Part shown: piece after piece, positions 30,641 to 41,401 of the stretch
Layout of the letters: each line of letters starts with the position of its first letter
How positions within the stretch are numbered: position 1 is the first letter of the stretch
Position numbers and translations under genes: made by a program
Source of the DNA: Lactifluus volemus
Taxonomy: Eukaryota; Basidiomycota; Agaricomycetes; Russulales; Russulaceae
Direction: 5' to 3'
Assembly: GCA_022376515.1 (NCBI GenBank)
Contig: WTXI01000308.1
Span: 1 to 41,976 of the forward strand
Length of the DNA: 41,976 bases
Notes under the pieces: generated by a model
What the model saw: the letters and a program-made list of their open reading frames with translations, nothing else
Told to the model about the DNA's origin: nothing
Database searches by the model: none

Positions 30641-33600
30641 TCATGTCCGTGCAGGACCAACGCGACGATAGAAGAGAAGATAGGCACACCGATCATCTGG
30701 ACGCTCGTTACCGTGCCCAAACACATCCTCGTGCTGCGCCCCGCTCACATTCTCGTCGTCGATGTGTAACCACGCTTCACCACCGCTGCCACCACCAATC
30801 GTGCCTTTACCACTCCCAGCCCGCGTGCCGCCATCCCGATTCGGGTGCAGCACGTGAAGAGTGTAGTGTCCACCTCCGGCAGAAACGCCGTGGTGATAGA
30901 GCACGCCGTAGAGGGTGTAGCGTGCAGGCTGCGCAGGGCGGCGGGCGGCGGGCGACATTAAGTCTATAGACATAAAGACGGATGAGTCATTGTTTCAGTC
31001 GTGAATGGGGGGAAGAAACGCACCGAGAGGGATCTCAAGCTCTGGCGTGAACTGGACGGGCTTGCCAATCTTGACTACGCCGCGTGCGGCCGTGTCGTAA
31101 AGGAAGCGTTTGAGGTGCAAGACGAGCACCGGGGGAAGCGCGTCGATGAGGACTTGCTGGCTCGCTTCGCTAGAGTCAGAGGGGCCAACCTGCACGGCTT
31201 GTGGCTGCGAAATGTGCGCTAGCGCATCTTGGATAGTGTGTATCGAATCGCGCTTTGTAAAGGGATTAGGTTTATATGCATGTGCGCGAGAAGACAAAAC
31301 GGACCTGGATATCGAGTTGAAGCGACCGCCAGTCTTCCACGACCACAGAATCGCGCTGGTGCGGCGCGCGCAGCGTCGAGCGGAACTTGCCACCAAATAT
31401 TCGTGTAATAGGCGAGTCGGCAGACTTGACCTGTTCGTGTTAACACACACACGTCAGCACACCAAGTCCCTTTGGCAGGAAAGAAATAGGCGCACCGTAC
31501 GAGTGAGCACGACCTTGTTGCGCTTGCCCACCTCAGTCCAACGCTCGCCCGACTGAGACTCCTCCTCACGTTCCTCTACCTTGTGTGAGGCAGAGGCAGG
31601 CTGGGGCAGTTTGATAGAAGCATGTAGAGCAAGCAACTCTTCCTCTAGTGTATCGAGGTAGAAGCCAAAGAATTCTTCGGCATCTTCCTGCTGACCGCCC
31701 TAAACACATTCCAATTAGGAACGAACAGACGACCAAAAGACGAAAGGACGCACTCGCATAGTGTCGAATCGCTTCTTCTCCTTCATCGCATCATACACAT
31801 ACGTCGGCACGAACGAATCCACACCATTATCCTCCTTCTTTTCCTCTTCTTCATCCTTCGCCTTACCTTTGGCCGCCTGCTGAGGTTGCTGCGCCGATGA
31901 CGCCTTGTTCTCCTCATACACGAATTCCTCCAAAAATCTCACCGTAGCATCCACAAGTGGCGTCGGACTCCCGCTGTCTTCCTGACCGTCTCCTCGTCCT
32001 CGCTGACCCATCAACCGACCGAGCTCTCTAAACAGCTTCCAAAATGGCGGACAATACACGAATAGCTGCAGCACCGCATTAGCAAAGCACATATTCCCGT
32101 TGTTGATGAGTCCACGGGCGCGCAAGCGGGGCAGTGTCACATTACTAGTTGGCCGGGAGGGAGGGGTACCGCTGAGAAGGGTGAGTAGCTCAGCACGGCG
32201 CACAGGCGGGACACGTGCAGACGGAGGGGAGGCAGGGATGGAGAAGCCGACGACGGACGATGTGGGGAGCGACGATTTGGAGGTCGAGGCTGCACCGGCA
32301 TCACCCGTAGTCGGACGGAGTAAGGACGCCCACGACTTTTTAAGGACCGGCGGGGCGGAAGCAGGAACAGGTGGAGATGCGGAGGCAGGCGCGGTAGAGG
32401 TGGACGAGGTGGAGGGTGGAGCGGGTGTCGAGGTCTCGACAGCAGGAATGGAAGCTATGGTGACATGTTCGACGGTGTCCACAAGCGTTTCTTGAGGAGC
32501 AGTGAATACCACAACGCTCCCGTTCGGTTCCAATGACTGAGTTTCAGTTTCAGGTTTGGTTTGCGAGTGGGCCGTGCCAGCTGCAGAGACCGATGTCCTC
32601 GAGGAAACCGGTGAGGCAGGGACAGGGGGTGTGTCAGATACAGTGGAAACCTCTGTCTCAGAGGAAGAAACGGTCTCTGGAAGATAGTCATTAGGAGGGG
32701 ACTCGGCGGTGTCAGAAGCCAACTTTGGGGGATCTTCTGGTGGGGCTTGCGGGGAAGAAGGGCTGGTAATGATTGGAGGCGTGGTCAGAGGAACGGTAAT
32801 TGGAGATTCAGGGGGAGTACAAAGTCGCAAAGCCTTGTCCAAAACGTCTGGTGGTGGTCGAGAACGAGGAGAAATGATGATGCCCGGTGCAAGAGAGGGA
32901 TTTGAGGGACGTCGGGACCAAATGGCCCAGCCACCAAATTGTTGGTTTGGATTAGATGATGCGTCAGCGTGAAAGGGTGGTGCAGATACTTGTACCTGAG
33001 GTGTTGAAGGGGGCGATCGCGAAGCTTGGCTCGAACGAGAATGGGGACTCGACTGCGGATGCATGTCGGCGGGTGGTGGGGATGAAGGGGAGGCGGCTGG
33101 GGTTGGCTCTTTCGCCGCAGGTTCTGGGGATGAGTGTTGAGGTGGGACAGATGATTCGGGAGATTCGTCGATCGGTTCGGGGTCTAGTGGACCACCGAGT
33201 ATCCTGGGAGGTTTTGGGGAAGGGGAGATGGGGGACAGTGCAGGTAGGGGCGGCATAGACAACTGTTTCGGCAAAGGGGAGATAGGTTGATGGAATTGGC
33301 CCCAGTTTTGCTGATAAGGTGGGTTGGGCTGAGATGCAGGTGGGGGATACGGTGGTGAATAAGGGACTTGTTGTGTATGCGGGGGAGGGTACTTTTGGTG
33401 ATGGGGATAAGAATTAGTAGATGATGGCTGTGAAGAAGGATGCATGGGAACGTTTGGTATGTATGAAGGATGCGATGGTGGTGGTGGTGGTGGATGATGG
33501 GGGTGGGCGTGAGGGTGAGGATGATTCGTATAATTTTGATTATAGTTGGGGCCAGGTCCACCACGGGAAACGCCATGGTAGCCGCCCCGACCAGAGACAC

Positions 33601-33757
33601 GAGGGGAAGGAGGAGCGGGTGAATGACCATTTATTGGTGGTAGGGGATATTGGTAGTATGGTGCGGGTACGTTTGTGTAGCTATACTGTGGGGGTGGGGG
33701 TGGATGATAATATGAAGAGGGTCCCGGATGTGAATAAGGTGATTGTGGGCCTGGCAT
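30641..33757 (-). CDS. Ubiquitin-specific protease, Ubp3/USP10 type
   Basis: Five exons: 33757-31754, 31699-31496, 31430-31305, 31252-31024 and 30963-30641, in total 961 aa. The first 530 residues are Pro/Ser-rich and disordered with a poly-His run. The catalytic domain starts RGLINNGNMCFANAVLQLFV, with the nucleophile Cys557 in the Cys box, then GGQQEDAEEFFGFYLDTLEE, FGGKFRSTL, DWRSLQLDIQ, PPVLVLHLKRFLYDT and the His box YGVLYHHGVSAGGGHYTLHV (His887) with WLHIDDE and AYLLFYRR. The wording fits the Ubp3/USP10 group, which deubiquitinates 40S ribosomal proteins and trafficking factors. Exon 4 begins at 31252 because only then do the frames of exons 3 and 4 join. The start at 33757 is preferred to an in-frame ATG at 33826 because 33828-33764 looks like a 5'-UTR intron (GTATGC to CGCAG). 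Confidence 0.94.
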
Positions 33758-33763
33758 GCTAGG

Positions 33764-33828
33764 CTGCGAAAAGAGAGATGAGATGAAATCAAAAAGAAAG
33801 AAAGATAGAAAGAAAGAAAAGTGCATAC
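33764..33828 (-). other. Probable 5'-UTR intron of the Ubp3-type gene
   Basis: Read on the minus strand it opens GTATGC, holds a long CTTT-rich pyrimidine tract and ends CGCAG, six bases before the chosen ATG. Confidence 0.5.
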
Positions 33829-33925
33829 AAGATATGTTTTATCAAACAAAGAGTGAAGGATAAAATCTAAGTCTATGTCGTTCCTCTCTCTCTCTCCTCT
33901 GTTGGTCTCAGCTTACTAATACAAT

Positions 33926-36744
33926 TTAATCTATAATATCGCTCTCCGAACCACCCTCCTCTTGTACGTTCGTCCCCAGTCCATTACTAGCAACCCTCGG
34001 CGACGACATCTTGCGACTCTCAACAGGGATGACGCCGTTCTGCATTCCAAGACCGAGCATGTACATCCCCGATGTCGTCCGTGACCTCTGCCCGAGTCGA
34101 GCAGGGGAAGGCGATGACCGCGGCGCAAGATGATGGTGAGTATGCAACTCTGGCATCGATATGCGTAGCTGCTGTTGTAACGCAGCGAGCAGCCCGCCGC
34201 TGGCGCCTCCTTCCGTGGGCACGCGACGTGGTCGGGGCGAGGTAACAACCGAGCCAAACGTAGGCGATGGACTCGAGGGACGCAAAGACCCAGCGGAGAA
34301 CAAGCCCAAGCCTGGGAGCGATGTCCAAGAAGCATTCATAGCCGCTGGGGCCGCTGCCGCCGCCGTAGGCGTGGTAGGTCTGGAGGATGACGGTAACAAA
34401 GAAGGGGAGGTCGTCGTCGTAGGCCCTGTTACCAAGGGCAGTGACGTAGACAGCTCATGCACGGCACGTTTAAGAGCCGCAATGTCATGCTCGAGATCGT
34501 CCCGCTTGCGCGCAAACTGACTCTGCGCACGCGCGACGGACGCGTCGCTCCCGTTGACAAACGCTCGCAAGGCGTGCTCGACGTCCTCTGCTTCCTCTGC
34601 GCTCGAGATCGCACCGGGAACAGCGAGTAGCGTCGCGTACCCGCGCAAGATGCGCTCTTCGTCCGCAATGCGGATCTCCAGCTCGACACGTGCGTCCTCG
34701 TTAAAGTCATCGAGACGCGAGAGTATCGTTTGCAGCGCCGAGGTCGGTAGCGAGGACGATGGTGGAATATCCTGGAGCGTCTGGCCCAACTCGCGGAGAG
34801 CCAAGTGACAATCACGGAAGGCTCGTTGTAGTTCGTCGTACCGGTTTTTCGCCTTTCCAAGTTCGGTGAGGAGGGATGTTGAGTGGTTTTGAAAGGAGAG
34901 CGTGCTACTTGAGGGTGTTGTGGTATCAGATTCGTCAGTAGCGGATGCTAATTTTGTATCCTGGAGGGGCAAAGCAGGCGACGACGTGGAATGAGGTGTT
35001 AAGAATGCTGGAGAATCTATGGACCGAGATGGAGACTCTCGATCTCTGGGTGAGGCCTCTACAACATCAACAGTCGCTCGAGGTGGAGACGAGCAAATCG
35101 GTGAAGTAGCAGCGTCCACCTTGATCACTTGCGAAATGTTTTCAGAGGGAGACCTGGGCGTATCGGGGAGTGGTTTCGAGGTGATATCACCCCCCTCCTC
35201 TTCGTGTATCCCCGCGCGGCCCACCAATCGCTCCAGCTGCATCCTTCTCTCCGTTTCTACCTGTAATTCTTCCACGAGTGTGCCGACCGCGTTTTCGGCC
35301 ACCACAATCCGCCCTACGCTCCCGATCCCGATGCCCGGCGCTCCATCTGGTAGAGGAACTGCGCCGTCAACGAGGGCGAGCAACTCACTCGCATCGTCAA
35401 CGATAGAATTGAGCCGCTGTTCAATCGGTACGTCCTCCCTCGTCCGCGTCTCTTGGGTGCGCCGCACCCACCGCCGCAGCGCTTCCGCCAGCTGGTCTTC
35501 CCGCCCGACGACAGCCAGACGAAGTGCAATCTCACGCCGGCGGCCATAAGTCTCCCGCGCTAGCTGCTCTGTCGCTTCATCCAGCACATCGCGCAAGCGT
35601 ACACACTGGCGTTGCTCAGTGGCAAGTGCGGCTTGCGCGGACGCCAGTTGCACGCGCAGTGTGGACGTCGTTGCATCGTGGCGTGCTTTGAGAGACTCGA
35701 GGGCCTCTTGTAGCGTATCTGCTGTCGCTTGGGAGAACTTCCTAAAAAATAAGGTTACATTTTTTTTAGAGTACCTAACGTAGGACAGTCCAAAAAAACG
35801 AACATGTAACGGGAGACCATCTTGGCGGCGGCGTTGTCATCGTGTTTGGCGCGTTCGAGATTCGTGAGTGTATCGGCCAGCTGCTCGCGCTCCTTTTCAG
35901 CAGCTTTCCGTTCCGCGTCCAATTCGGCACGAGTTCCCTCGAGGTCGACTTCAAGTCTACCAATCTCATCCCTCAGCGCCTCATTCGCCTCCGCAAACTC
36001 CCCAACGAGTGCACGCAACCCCGCCTTGTCTTCCCGCAAGACGACCTCGAGTTCGTTCTTCCCGTTCCTGGCCTCATCGCCGTTAGAAGAAACTCGCCGG
36101 GCTTCGGTAGATGGGGGTGACGACAAGCTCTGACGGCGCTGGTGCTCAAGCCTGCGCACCAGATCGGCGTATTCTCGAACCGCGCGATCCGTCATCTTGT
36201 TTTCCTCCTCTGCAGCGCGTAGCCTTAACATCAATGCGCGTTCGCGTGACAGAGCGTCCTCCTCGCGTGCGCGAGCGCTCGCAGCAAGAGAGAATGCATT
36301 CTCCGCTGCATGGTGTGCACGGGCAGCGGCGCCTTGCATGGTCATGAATTGCGATGTTTGTGTGCGTAGGGCGTCCTCTGCGAGAGTAAGTTTGTCGCTG
36401 GCGCGGCGCAGTGCTAGGGTGAGCTCGGGGAGCTGCAGCTCGGCGGGGTGTGGTGTGGTATCGGGGTATTCGCGCAGGACCGCGAGCTCTGCGTGTACAG
36501 CGGCATTCTCGTGTTCGAGAACTTGGGAACGTTCTATGGCCAGGGCGGCTTCCAGAGAGTGCCGCTGCAGTTTGAGCGCGGATGTGTGTGCTTCATGCTG
36601 GTGGGATAGAAAAAAAAAAGTTGAATTGACCACTGATCAAGAACTGCAAAAGCATACCTGGAAGCGTGAAACGGCTGTACGCAAACTGGAAAGTTCGAGA
36701 GCCAATGGATGATCATCATCAATTTCAAGCTCGATGTCGTCCAT
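33926..36744 (-). CDS. Long coiled-coil protein of unknown function
   Basis: Three exons, 36744-36658, 36597-35804 and 35741-33926, give 898 aa. It opens MDDIELEIDDDHPLALELSS, then heptad-rich coiled coil over roughly residues 30-480 (SALKLQRHSLEAALAIERSQ, RAREEDALSRERALMLRLRA, DEIGRLEVDLEGTRAELDAE, AALATEQRQCVRLRDVLDEA). A Ser/Pro/Thr-rich stretch follows, then a further helical segment (SLLTELGKAKNRYDELQRAF, RADEERILRG-like) and a C-terminal tail with TPRPRRVPTEGG-like basic-Ser patches ending SDIID. No enzymatic motif is seen. The gene is divergent from Hel2 (110 bp between start codons) and in tandem with Ubp3 (168 bp from this stop to that start). Confidence 0.85.
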
Positions 36745-36854
36745 CTCCTCGAGTCATTGGCTGCTCAAAGTTGACTCGTACCCGACCGGCCACATCACGG
36801 CCCGTCACTCAGATTTAATCCTCTCCCACAACAACTTCTGCCCACATTTCATAA
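36745..36854. promoter_or_regulatory. Divergent promoter between coiled-coil gene and Hel2
   Basis: Only 110 bp separate the two start codons, so both promoters must overlap. Contains ATTGG (36756-36760), an inverted CCAAT box, and no clear TATA box. Confidence 0.6.
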
Positions 36855-39325
36855 ATGGCTGAGGCATCTATCCAATCTCAGGGTCAACCCCGACGAGGAA
36901 CTGGTCCTCAACGCGGCCGCAGACGTCCTCGTGGTAAAGGCAATAAAGGTATCGCAAAACCTGCGGATGTAGCGTCTAGTAGTACACCTGCGGTAAACGG
37001 GTCGAACAGGGACGCTGCACATTCCACCACTGCAGATATACCATCTACGCAAACGGAGGGTCCAGAGGATACCAATCAAGAGCAGGATTTATGCTTGATC
37101 TGTGCCGAACCTGTCAAGTATTACGCGGTCTCAGATTGCAATCACCGGACATGCCATGTCTGTGCGCTACGCTTGCGGGCTCTGTACAAAAAGTTGGACT
37201 GTACATTCTGCAAGGTGCGCCAGTGTCGTCCCTCGGCTTGGCATAGTTGCCTTTAATCAACGAACGCAAGGAACCGCAACCGACAATCATCTTCACCGCA
37301 TCCTCTGACGCTCCCTTTTCCGCTCTCACATTAGAAAGCATGTCTCTCAAGGACGAAAAGCTCATGATATTGTTCGAAACTCGGGAAATGATGCAGGACT
37401 CTTTAGTCCTGCTACGTTTCAATTGCCCTGACTCATCTTGTGATTACATAGCCACGGGCTGGAACGACCTCAAGCTGCATACTCGTGGTGCCCATGCGAA
37501 ATTCATGTGGTAGGGAGAAATCGGTCATCGATTGTCTGCTGCAATGTCTGACTATATGAAACAGCGACCTATGCATCCGCCACAAGAAGGTCTTTTCCTA
37601 CGAACATGCATTGTATACACCCCCACAATACTTCACTCACCTTCCCTCTGTACAACGCCGACAACAAAAGAGCGTGCCCAAAGATCAGGTAGAAGGTGGT
37701 ATCCATCCTCTCTGCGAGTTCTGCCATGAATGCCTTTTTGGCGATGACGAGCTATACGCTCACATGCGGCATACACACGAAGAATGTTTTATATGCAAGC
37801 GAAACGAAATCAGGGACAAATAGTAAGCCCATCTTTTGAACACTCCCGATGTCATTAATCCAGCGGTCTTTCGAAGCTTTCAGAATTACACAGCGCTAGT
37901 CAGCCCTCTATATCTTCTACATGGAGCAGCCGGAAACTAATCATCCTCAGGAACGACACTTTGAGCAAGCGCATCATCCATGTCCCAATCCTACCTGTCA
38001 AGCTAGCAAATTTGTGGTGTTTGGCTCTCAGATTGATCTTCAAGTTCATATGGTAGAAGAACATGGTGCAGAAATGTCCTCCCGCGATAGAAGGGACGCC
38101 CGCCGCGTTAATGCCGCGTTTGAATTTCCGGAAGTCTCGTCAAGTTCCAACAGGCGCCGTGGAGGAGGACCAGGCGGTGGTGGGGGAGATCCACCGCTAC
38201 AACCCACCCCACGGTCAAACCTAGCTTCGGACAATCGTCGTAGTCGCTTTGGTGCACACCTGACGACAGAGGGAGATACACCCGGGCCCAGCGGACGTGA
38301 GACGCCTTCTCCACCACCACCCTCTATGGACCCCGTCACGGCCGAGTACTGACTTTATTCCAATCCATGAAGGACGTGCCGCTGACTCGTGACCCCTTCT
38401 CCATAGACGATACGCGGCGATATTCGCGCGCCTCCGTGCCCTCACCCCTCACCCGACCAACGCCGTTGCAGGAACAAAACTCGCCCTGCGCGATTACGTA
38501 GCTTCCCAATCCAGTGCGCGCGACCTCATCTCGACTCTCTGGAACATCCTCGACCGCGACCTCGACGCAACGGCGTCGATCGTCAACCTCATCGTCGACT
38601 TTCTCGAAGAAGAAGAGAAAAAGACAGATCTTCTCGGCGCGTGGAACGCGTTCAAGATCGAGCGCCGTCGCGAGCTTCCGGATTTCATCCCCACAAGCAT
38701 CGGTACGGACTTTGCGGGTATCGCCGACGGACGCACGCTCAACGCAGCGACGGCCCGACGTGCGGCACCCGGGAATGCGCAAAGAGCCGTATGGGATCGC
38801 GTCGCGCAGGCGGCCGAACGCGGGGCGAGTTTTCCGCCTCTCAGAACTCCTCCTCCTCAACAGTCTCAGCAGTCACAATCACAAGCTACAGGATCCACGC
38901 CAAACTTCCGTAAAAAGTCCGGGCGGAACACGACGTGGACTGCTTCCACCGTCGGCGTCGGTGCTAATGGTGGTGGAAGCAGCGCTGCAGACGCCGGTGG
39001 CGGCAACAATGTGTCTGCATCTCAGCTCCCAAGACCGCCAGCAGCGCCGCCACCTCCAGCGCCCGCACTCACAAATGCGGCGTTTCCAACATTGCCGAGC
39101 TCCGCGTCGACTAGGGCGCGGCCGATCATCTCCGCACGCACGAGCCAGTTGCATCATATAATGGGCAGTGAACCACCGACAACGTCTGCGTGGGCTCCCG
39201 GACGCGCGTCGCAGGACGACGAGGGAGAACCGTCTGTGGAGGTTGTGGTGGGAGGGAAGAAGAAGGGCAAGGCGAAGCAAAAGAAGCAGACGCTGTTTAC
39301 GCTGTCGACGGCAAGGCAAGGGTAA
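36855..39325 (+). CDS. HEL2: E3 ubiquitin ligase of collided ribosomes, Hel2/ZNF598
   Basis: Six exons: 36855-37214, 37271-37509, 37565-37822, 37877-37898, 37951-38345 and 38407-39325, giving 730 aa. Hel2/ZNF598 senses collided ribosomes and ubiquitinates 40S proteins such as uS10 to start ribosome-associated quality control. A basic N-terminus (RRGTGPQRGRRRPRGKG) is followed by a RING finger at residues 80-119: CLICAEPVKYYAVSDCNHRT and CTFCK. Next come C2H2-like fingers with CPDSSCDYIATGWNDLKLHT, CEFCHECLFGDDELYAHMRH, EECFICKRNEIRD and CPNPTCQASKFVVFGSQIDL with MVEEHGAEMSSRDRRDAR, the family signature. A 22-nt exon 4 supplies FQNYTAL. The C-terminus has a helical domain (LALRDYVASQSSARDLISTL) and ends with the usual Lys-rich KKKGKAKQKKQTLFTL. 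Confidence 0.96.
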
Positions 39326-39435
39326 GGTTAGACAGTAAACACATGCATATTGCACATGTTGTTGGTATCTTTCTTGGTTCTTGGGAAGATATATAGAGAT
39401 ACTCTGTCAAGACTGGATTATGACTCGATCGGTTA
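39326..39435. other. Convergent 3' region, Hel2 and MDR gene
   Basis: Tail-to-tail spacing of 110 bp. Nothing else visible. Confidence 0.5.
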
Positions 39436-40861
39436 TCAGAGCTGGGACCTCGGTGGAGTTGAGTCCATTTGAACGACGATCTTGCCGAAGTGGTCTCCAC
39501 GGGCCAGAAGCTCAAACCCTTCTTCAGCATTTTCGAGTCCATCAAGCACACGAGATACGATTGGCGTGATCTGGTGCCGCACGATAAAGTCAGTGGCAGC
39601 TTGTAGGTCGGCCTTGGAGCCTATCGTTGAGCCTGGCTCATTCGAATAAGCCGGCAAAAAAACAAAAAGGGAGGGGAAAACTCAACCTATGAGTTGTTGA
39701 TTTCGCAATACCTCGCGCATCGTGAAAGGTGCCTGTGACGTGACAGTCATTCCGTAGAGCACGATGCGTCCACCGGGTCGGAGGACTCGACCGACTTGCT
39801 GAGCAATAGGTCCTCCTGCCGAATCGATGACCGAGTCGAGTAACGTGCTTCCAAGGACATTTTCGAGCACTTTCGACCAGTCCTCTGTGTGTGTTGTCAA
39901 GGCGCACGAGTCAGTATCGGACACACAGCCACACAAAGTGGACGACTGAACTGCGCGTTGTAATTCACGCCTCCCGTAGCACCTATGGCGATCGCACGCG
40001 CGAGCTTGTCATCCGAGCTACTCGTCACGTATACCCGAGCGCCGAGCGCGAGGCACAGTTGCAACGCAACAAGTGGACGCCGCCGCCAATACCTGTGATC
40101 AGGACTGTGTGGCCGTGCGAGACTTGCGCATTAACGACGACGGCTCTACAGAGATTTGTGGTTCACGTGGGAATGTAGTTAACGCGAGTGCGCGCACCTC
40201 CAGGCGGTGACACCGCCGACGGGCCAAGCTGCGGCATGGACGTCATCGAGGTGCGCGGGCGTTTGTATGACTTGATCACGCGCGACGATAACGTAGGTGG
40301 AGAAGGTACCAATGGGCGGGTTGTTTCCCCCGCCCAGAAGGCCAAGTCTGGTGAAAGTCGGGGGAGTAAGGATAAACAGAGAGAGACGGTTAGCCTGAGA
40401 CGATGGGCTTACGACGACTCTGGACCGATTGGATCACTGTCCCATCCGCGTGTTGGGACAAGAAAGACACGTCTATTCAAGAGTTCATCTCGGTTATCAT
40501 ATGCGGCAACGATGGTTCCTAGAAATTTATATCTGAGTCCTGATGACGCCGCGGACTCGGACACTTACCGGCACCATCTGCACCTAATGTACTGCCGAGT
40601 ACGATTCCAGGGTACTGACCCTTTCGAATCCAGAGCTAAATAGGCTCGATGAATCATCATCTGACCTTCTTTTAACCCGCTTCCGAGGCCCACCTCTCTG
40701 TGATTGAAACCTGCCGCGGAGATCCTGACGAGGACTTCCCCGCATCTGAGTGTAGGAATAGACCTTTCTACAATACGTACATCATGATAGACAGGATTAT
40801 GAGTATCAGTTTGTGTCTGTAAAGTGAGTGCCTTAAATGAGGTGGGATATCCGTTGAGCAT
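39436..40861 (-). pseudogene. MDR-family (quinone reductase-like) oxidoreductase with a single-base loss
   Basis: Seven exons (40861-40694, 40635-40569, 40518-40413, 40347-40198, 40145-39947, 39884-39687, 39632-39436) encode the complete order of a medium-chain dehydrogenase/reductase: GEVLVRISAAGFNHREL, QYPGIVLGSTLGADGAGTIV, DVHAAAWPVGGVTAWRAVVN, the cofactor loop GHTVLITGIGGGV, then LVALQLCLALGARVYVTSSS, VLRPGGRIVLYGMT and NAEEGFELLARGDHFGKIVV. The family reduces carbonyl or quinone substrates with NADPH. Between 40076 and 40075 one base is missing directly after GGGV, so the second half is out of frame. Adding that base back restores about 361 aa, the normal length. The intron 39946-39885 has an unusual GTCGTC donor. 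Either the gene died recently or the base is a sequence error. Confidence 0.85.
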
Positions 40862-40904
40862 CTGTTTCGCTATCAGTGTGATGATGATGATCAACTATCG
40901 ATAG

Positions 40905-40913
40905 CTTATATAA
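40905..40913 (-). promoter_or_regulatory. TATA-like element of the MDR gene
   Basis: TTATATAAG on the minus strand, 44 nt upstream of the ATG at 40861; it favours that start over the ATG at 40894, which would lie only about 11 nt downstream of the box. Confidence 0.45.
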
Positions 40914-41401
40914 CGGGACGTCTGGTTGGCAACGTTGGACCATGATCAACTTGAATTTGATCCGCTATGGTCGGTGCTATAAGAATTGGTAGAAATTATG
41001 CACCACAGCGACAACTCATTGGAACAGTCTACTCAATTACTCTTTCTTCATTTAACAACTTCAAAACCTCTTAGGCGTACCCCGGTCCATGCGGAGTTCT
41101 CCACGTTCCCATCCCCCGGTATTTTGTCGTAGCCTTTAGCCGTCGGGAAACCAGTCGGCTTCCGATGATCTTCTTGTCACGGAACCGCCTCTCTACCTCC
41201 ACCAAGCCCAAAGTGAAGTGGCATAATAAACCATGGGAGTGTCTCCGCGCCACAGACACACTCACTTGCTTTGTTCCTTGTTTATTTATACGCAACACGC
41301 CCCCTTCCCCCCATTCACACCCCTTTCTTCCGTGTCCATTTACTGCCATGACCATCTCTTATTCACCTTACAACAACTCTCTCACTGTCAGGTACAGTCA
41401 A
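40914..41401. other. Divergent intergenic region
   Basis: Upstream of the MDR gene (minus) and of the kinase-like gene (plus). No coding sequence supported. Pyrimidine-rich stretch around 41260-41330 precedes the plus-strand gene. Confidence 0.4.

Noticed and set aside
32100..32495. 131-codon plus-strand frame opposite the Ubp3 gene
   Set aside because: Shadow of the Pro/Ser-rich N-terminal exon; no resemblance to a protein family.
35019..35549. 176-codon open frame on the plus strand opposite the coiled-coil gene
   Set aside because: It lies within a well-supported minus-strand exon with clear codon structure; its Ser/Arg-rich product is a shadow of that exon.
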